From Prodigiosinella confusarubida (GTDB lineage Bacteria > Pseudomonadota > Gammaproteobacteria > Enterobacterales > Enterobacteriaceae), in the NCBI RefSeq assembly GCF_002847015.1, contig NZ_CP025085.1, positions 4,154,001 through 4,218,000 on the forward strand: a DNA stretch of 64,000 nt. Direction: 5' to 3'. Below, piece by piece: positions 63,107 to 64,000 of this stretch. Below the pieces are notes generated by a model. That model did not search any database, was not told the DNA's origin, and was given only the letters and a program-made list of their open reading frames with translations. The position numbers and the translations under genes are program-made. Position 1 is the stretch's first letter, and each line of letters opens with the position of its first letter.

Positions 63107-64000
63107 TTACAGTTTGAAGTGTCCGATGGTTGAGGTTAGTTCTTCCGTTTGCGATTGTAGTGCTGCGGAAGCCGATGCGGATTCCTGTACCAGTGCGGCA
63201 TTCTGCTGCACCATCGAATCCAATTGCGCCACCGCTTTATTGATCTCCTGAATGCCGCGCATCTGCTCTTCAGAAGCTTGTGTTATTTCAGACATTACTG
63301 TGGTCACAGTAGAGACACCACTCACTATTTCATTCATGGTGTCGCTGGCCTGACGGACCTGTCGAGACCCTTCGGTAACACTCTCTACCGTCGCTTCTAT
63401 CAATGTCTTAATTTCTTTTGCCGCCTGCGCGCTGCGCTGTGCCAGCCCGCGAACCTCAGACGCCACCACGGCAAAACCACGGCCTTGCTCGCCGGCACGC
63501 GCCGCTTCCACTGCCGCGTTAAGAGCCAGGATATTAGTCTGGAACGCAATACCATCAATAACACCGATGATATCGCCGACTTTACCAGATGCGACGACAA
63601 TCTCATCCATCGTGACGATAACATCGGATACCACTTTACCGCCGGTACTGGCATCACTCGCCAGTGATAGCGCACGAGCATTGACCTGTTGAGCGGACCC
63701 TGCCGACTGCGTCACGGTAGCAGAGATCTCTTCTAACGCCGCGGCCGTCTGCTGCAAACTCGCCGCAGAGGCCTCAGTTCGAGAGGAAAGATCGTTATTC
63801 CCGGCAGCAATTTCATCGGTAGCCACTTGTAGCGAGGCACTGATATCCCGGATTTGCAGCATGATCATGCTAAGTTTATCGATGAAAGTGTTAAATGAAC
63901 GGGCAATCTGCGACACCTCATCATGACCGTCATCCGGCAAGCGAAGTGTTAAGTCATTGGTGCCACTGCTGATGTCGTCCATCGCGTCACGAACTTGCAA
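63107..64000 (-). CDS. Methyl-accepting chemotaxis protein, C-terminal part
   Basis: 297 codons to the stop at 63107; the gene enters from the right edge, so the sensor domain and membrane helices are outside. Present are the end of a HAMP domain ([27 protein letters not shown]) and the signalling helical hairpin with the invariant tip [37 protein letters not shown], flanked by methylation helices. The C-terminus is GHFKL, without the NWETF-type CheR/CheB-docking pentapeptide of Tar/Tsr. The ligand cannot be inferred. Confidence 0.93.
   Translation of the reverse strand: MQVRDAMDDISSGTNDLTLRLPDDGHDEVSQIARSFNTFIDKLSMIMLQIRDISASLQVATDEIAAGNNDLSSRTEASAASLQQTAAALEEISATVTQSAGSAQQVNARALSLASDASTGGKVVSDVIVTMDEIVVASGKVGDIIGVIDGIAFQTNILALNAAVEAARAGEQGRGFAVVASEVRGLAQRSAQAAKEIKTLIEATVESVTEGSRQVRQASDTMNEIVSGVSTVTTVMSEITQASEEQMRGIQEINKAVAQLDSMVQQNAALVQESASASAALQSQTEELTSTIGHFKL

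Overview
This window is a stretch of chromosome from a gammaproteobacterium of the order Enterobacterales. Almost every gene is collinear with, and close in protein sequence to, the E. coli/Salmonella amtB to phoB/sbcDC region. Several details suggest a lineage outside E. coli/Salmonella, of the Pectobacteriaceae/Yersiniaceae kind: a cysteine desulfhydrase beside decR, a tsaA-type peroxiredoxin, a MetE-like enzyme next to brnQ, a 1227-residue SbcC and a degenerate intergenic repeat. I cannot name genus or species from sequence alone. No prophage, insertion sequence, CRISPR array, rRNA or tRNA gene was seen.

Layout. 1-5.3 kb: amtB (cut by the window edge), glnK with a sigma-54 promoter, and the mdlA-mdlB ABC exporter pair. 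5.3-8.5 kb: divergent decR and cysteine desulfhydrase, queC, a decayed fadM relic and ybaV. 8.6-18.2 kb, all on the minus strand: the proteostasis block bolA, tig, clpP, clpX, lon, hupB, ppiD, with sigma-32-type promoters before clpP and lon. 18.5-27.3 kb: yajG, ampG, the cyoABCDE cytochrome bo oxidase operon and yajR. 27.4-34.5 kb: yajQ, panE-yajL, thiI and the isoprenoid operon xseB-ispA-dxs. 34.6-38.8 kb, minus strand: nrdR-ribD-ribH-nusB-thiL, then pgpA as a pseudogene. 39-42.8 kb: mgtA, with a PhoP box and an MgtL-like leader peptide, and the lipoprotein gene yajI. 42.9-48.5 kb, minus strand: queA-tgt-yajC-secD-secF. 48.6-54.5 kb: acpH, tsaA, proY, brnQ and the MetE-like gene with MetJ and MetR boxes upstream. 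54.8-64 kb: phoB-phoR, sbcD-sbcC, rdgC and the C-terminal part of a chemotaxis receptor.

How the genes work together. There are clear functional groups: nitrogen uptake and its control (amtB/glnK), ATP-dependent proteolysis and folding, respiration (cyo), queuosine synthesis (queC at one end, queA and tgt at the other), riboflavin/thiamine/isoprenoid synthesis, Sec export, and low-Mg, low-Pi and methionine responses.

The most notable observations are signs of gene loss and of regulation. pgpA carries one frameshift and two Trp-to-stop changes. fadM survives only as a relic with internal deletions and a perfect 26-bp palindrome inside it. A strong intrinsic terminator separates nusB from the essential gene thiL. 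An mgtL-type proline-rich leader peptide precedes mgtA. The MetE-like gene has both a MetJ operator and a MetR box. I found no wholly novel multi-gene system, and I say so rather than force one.
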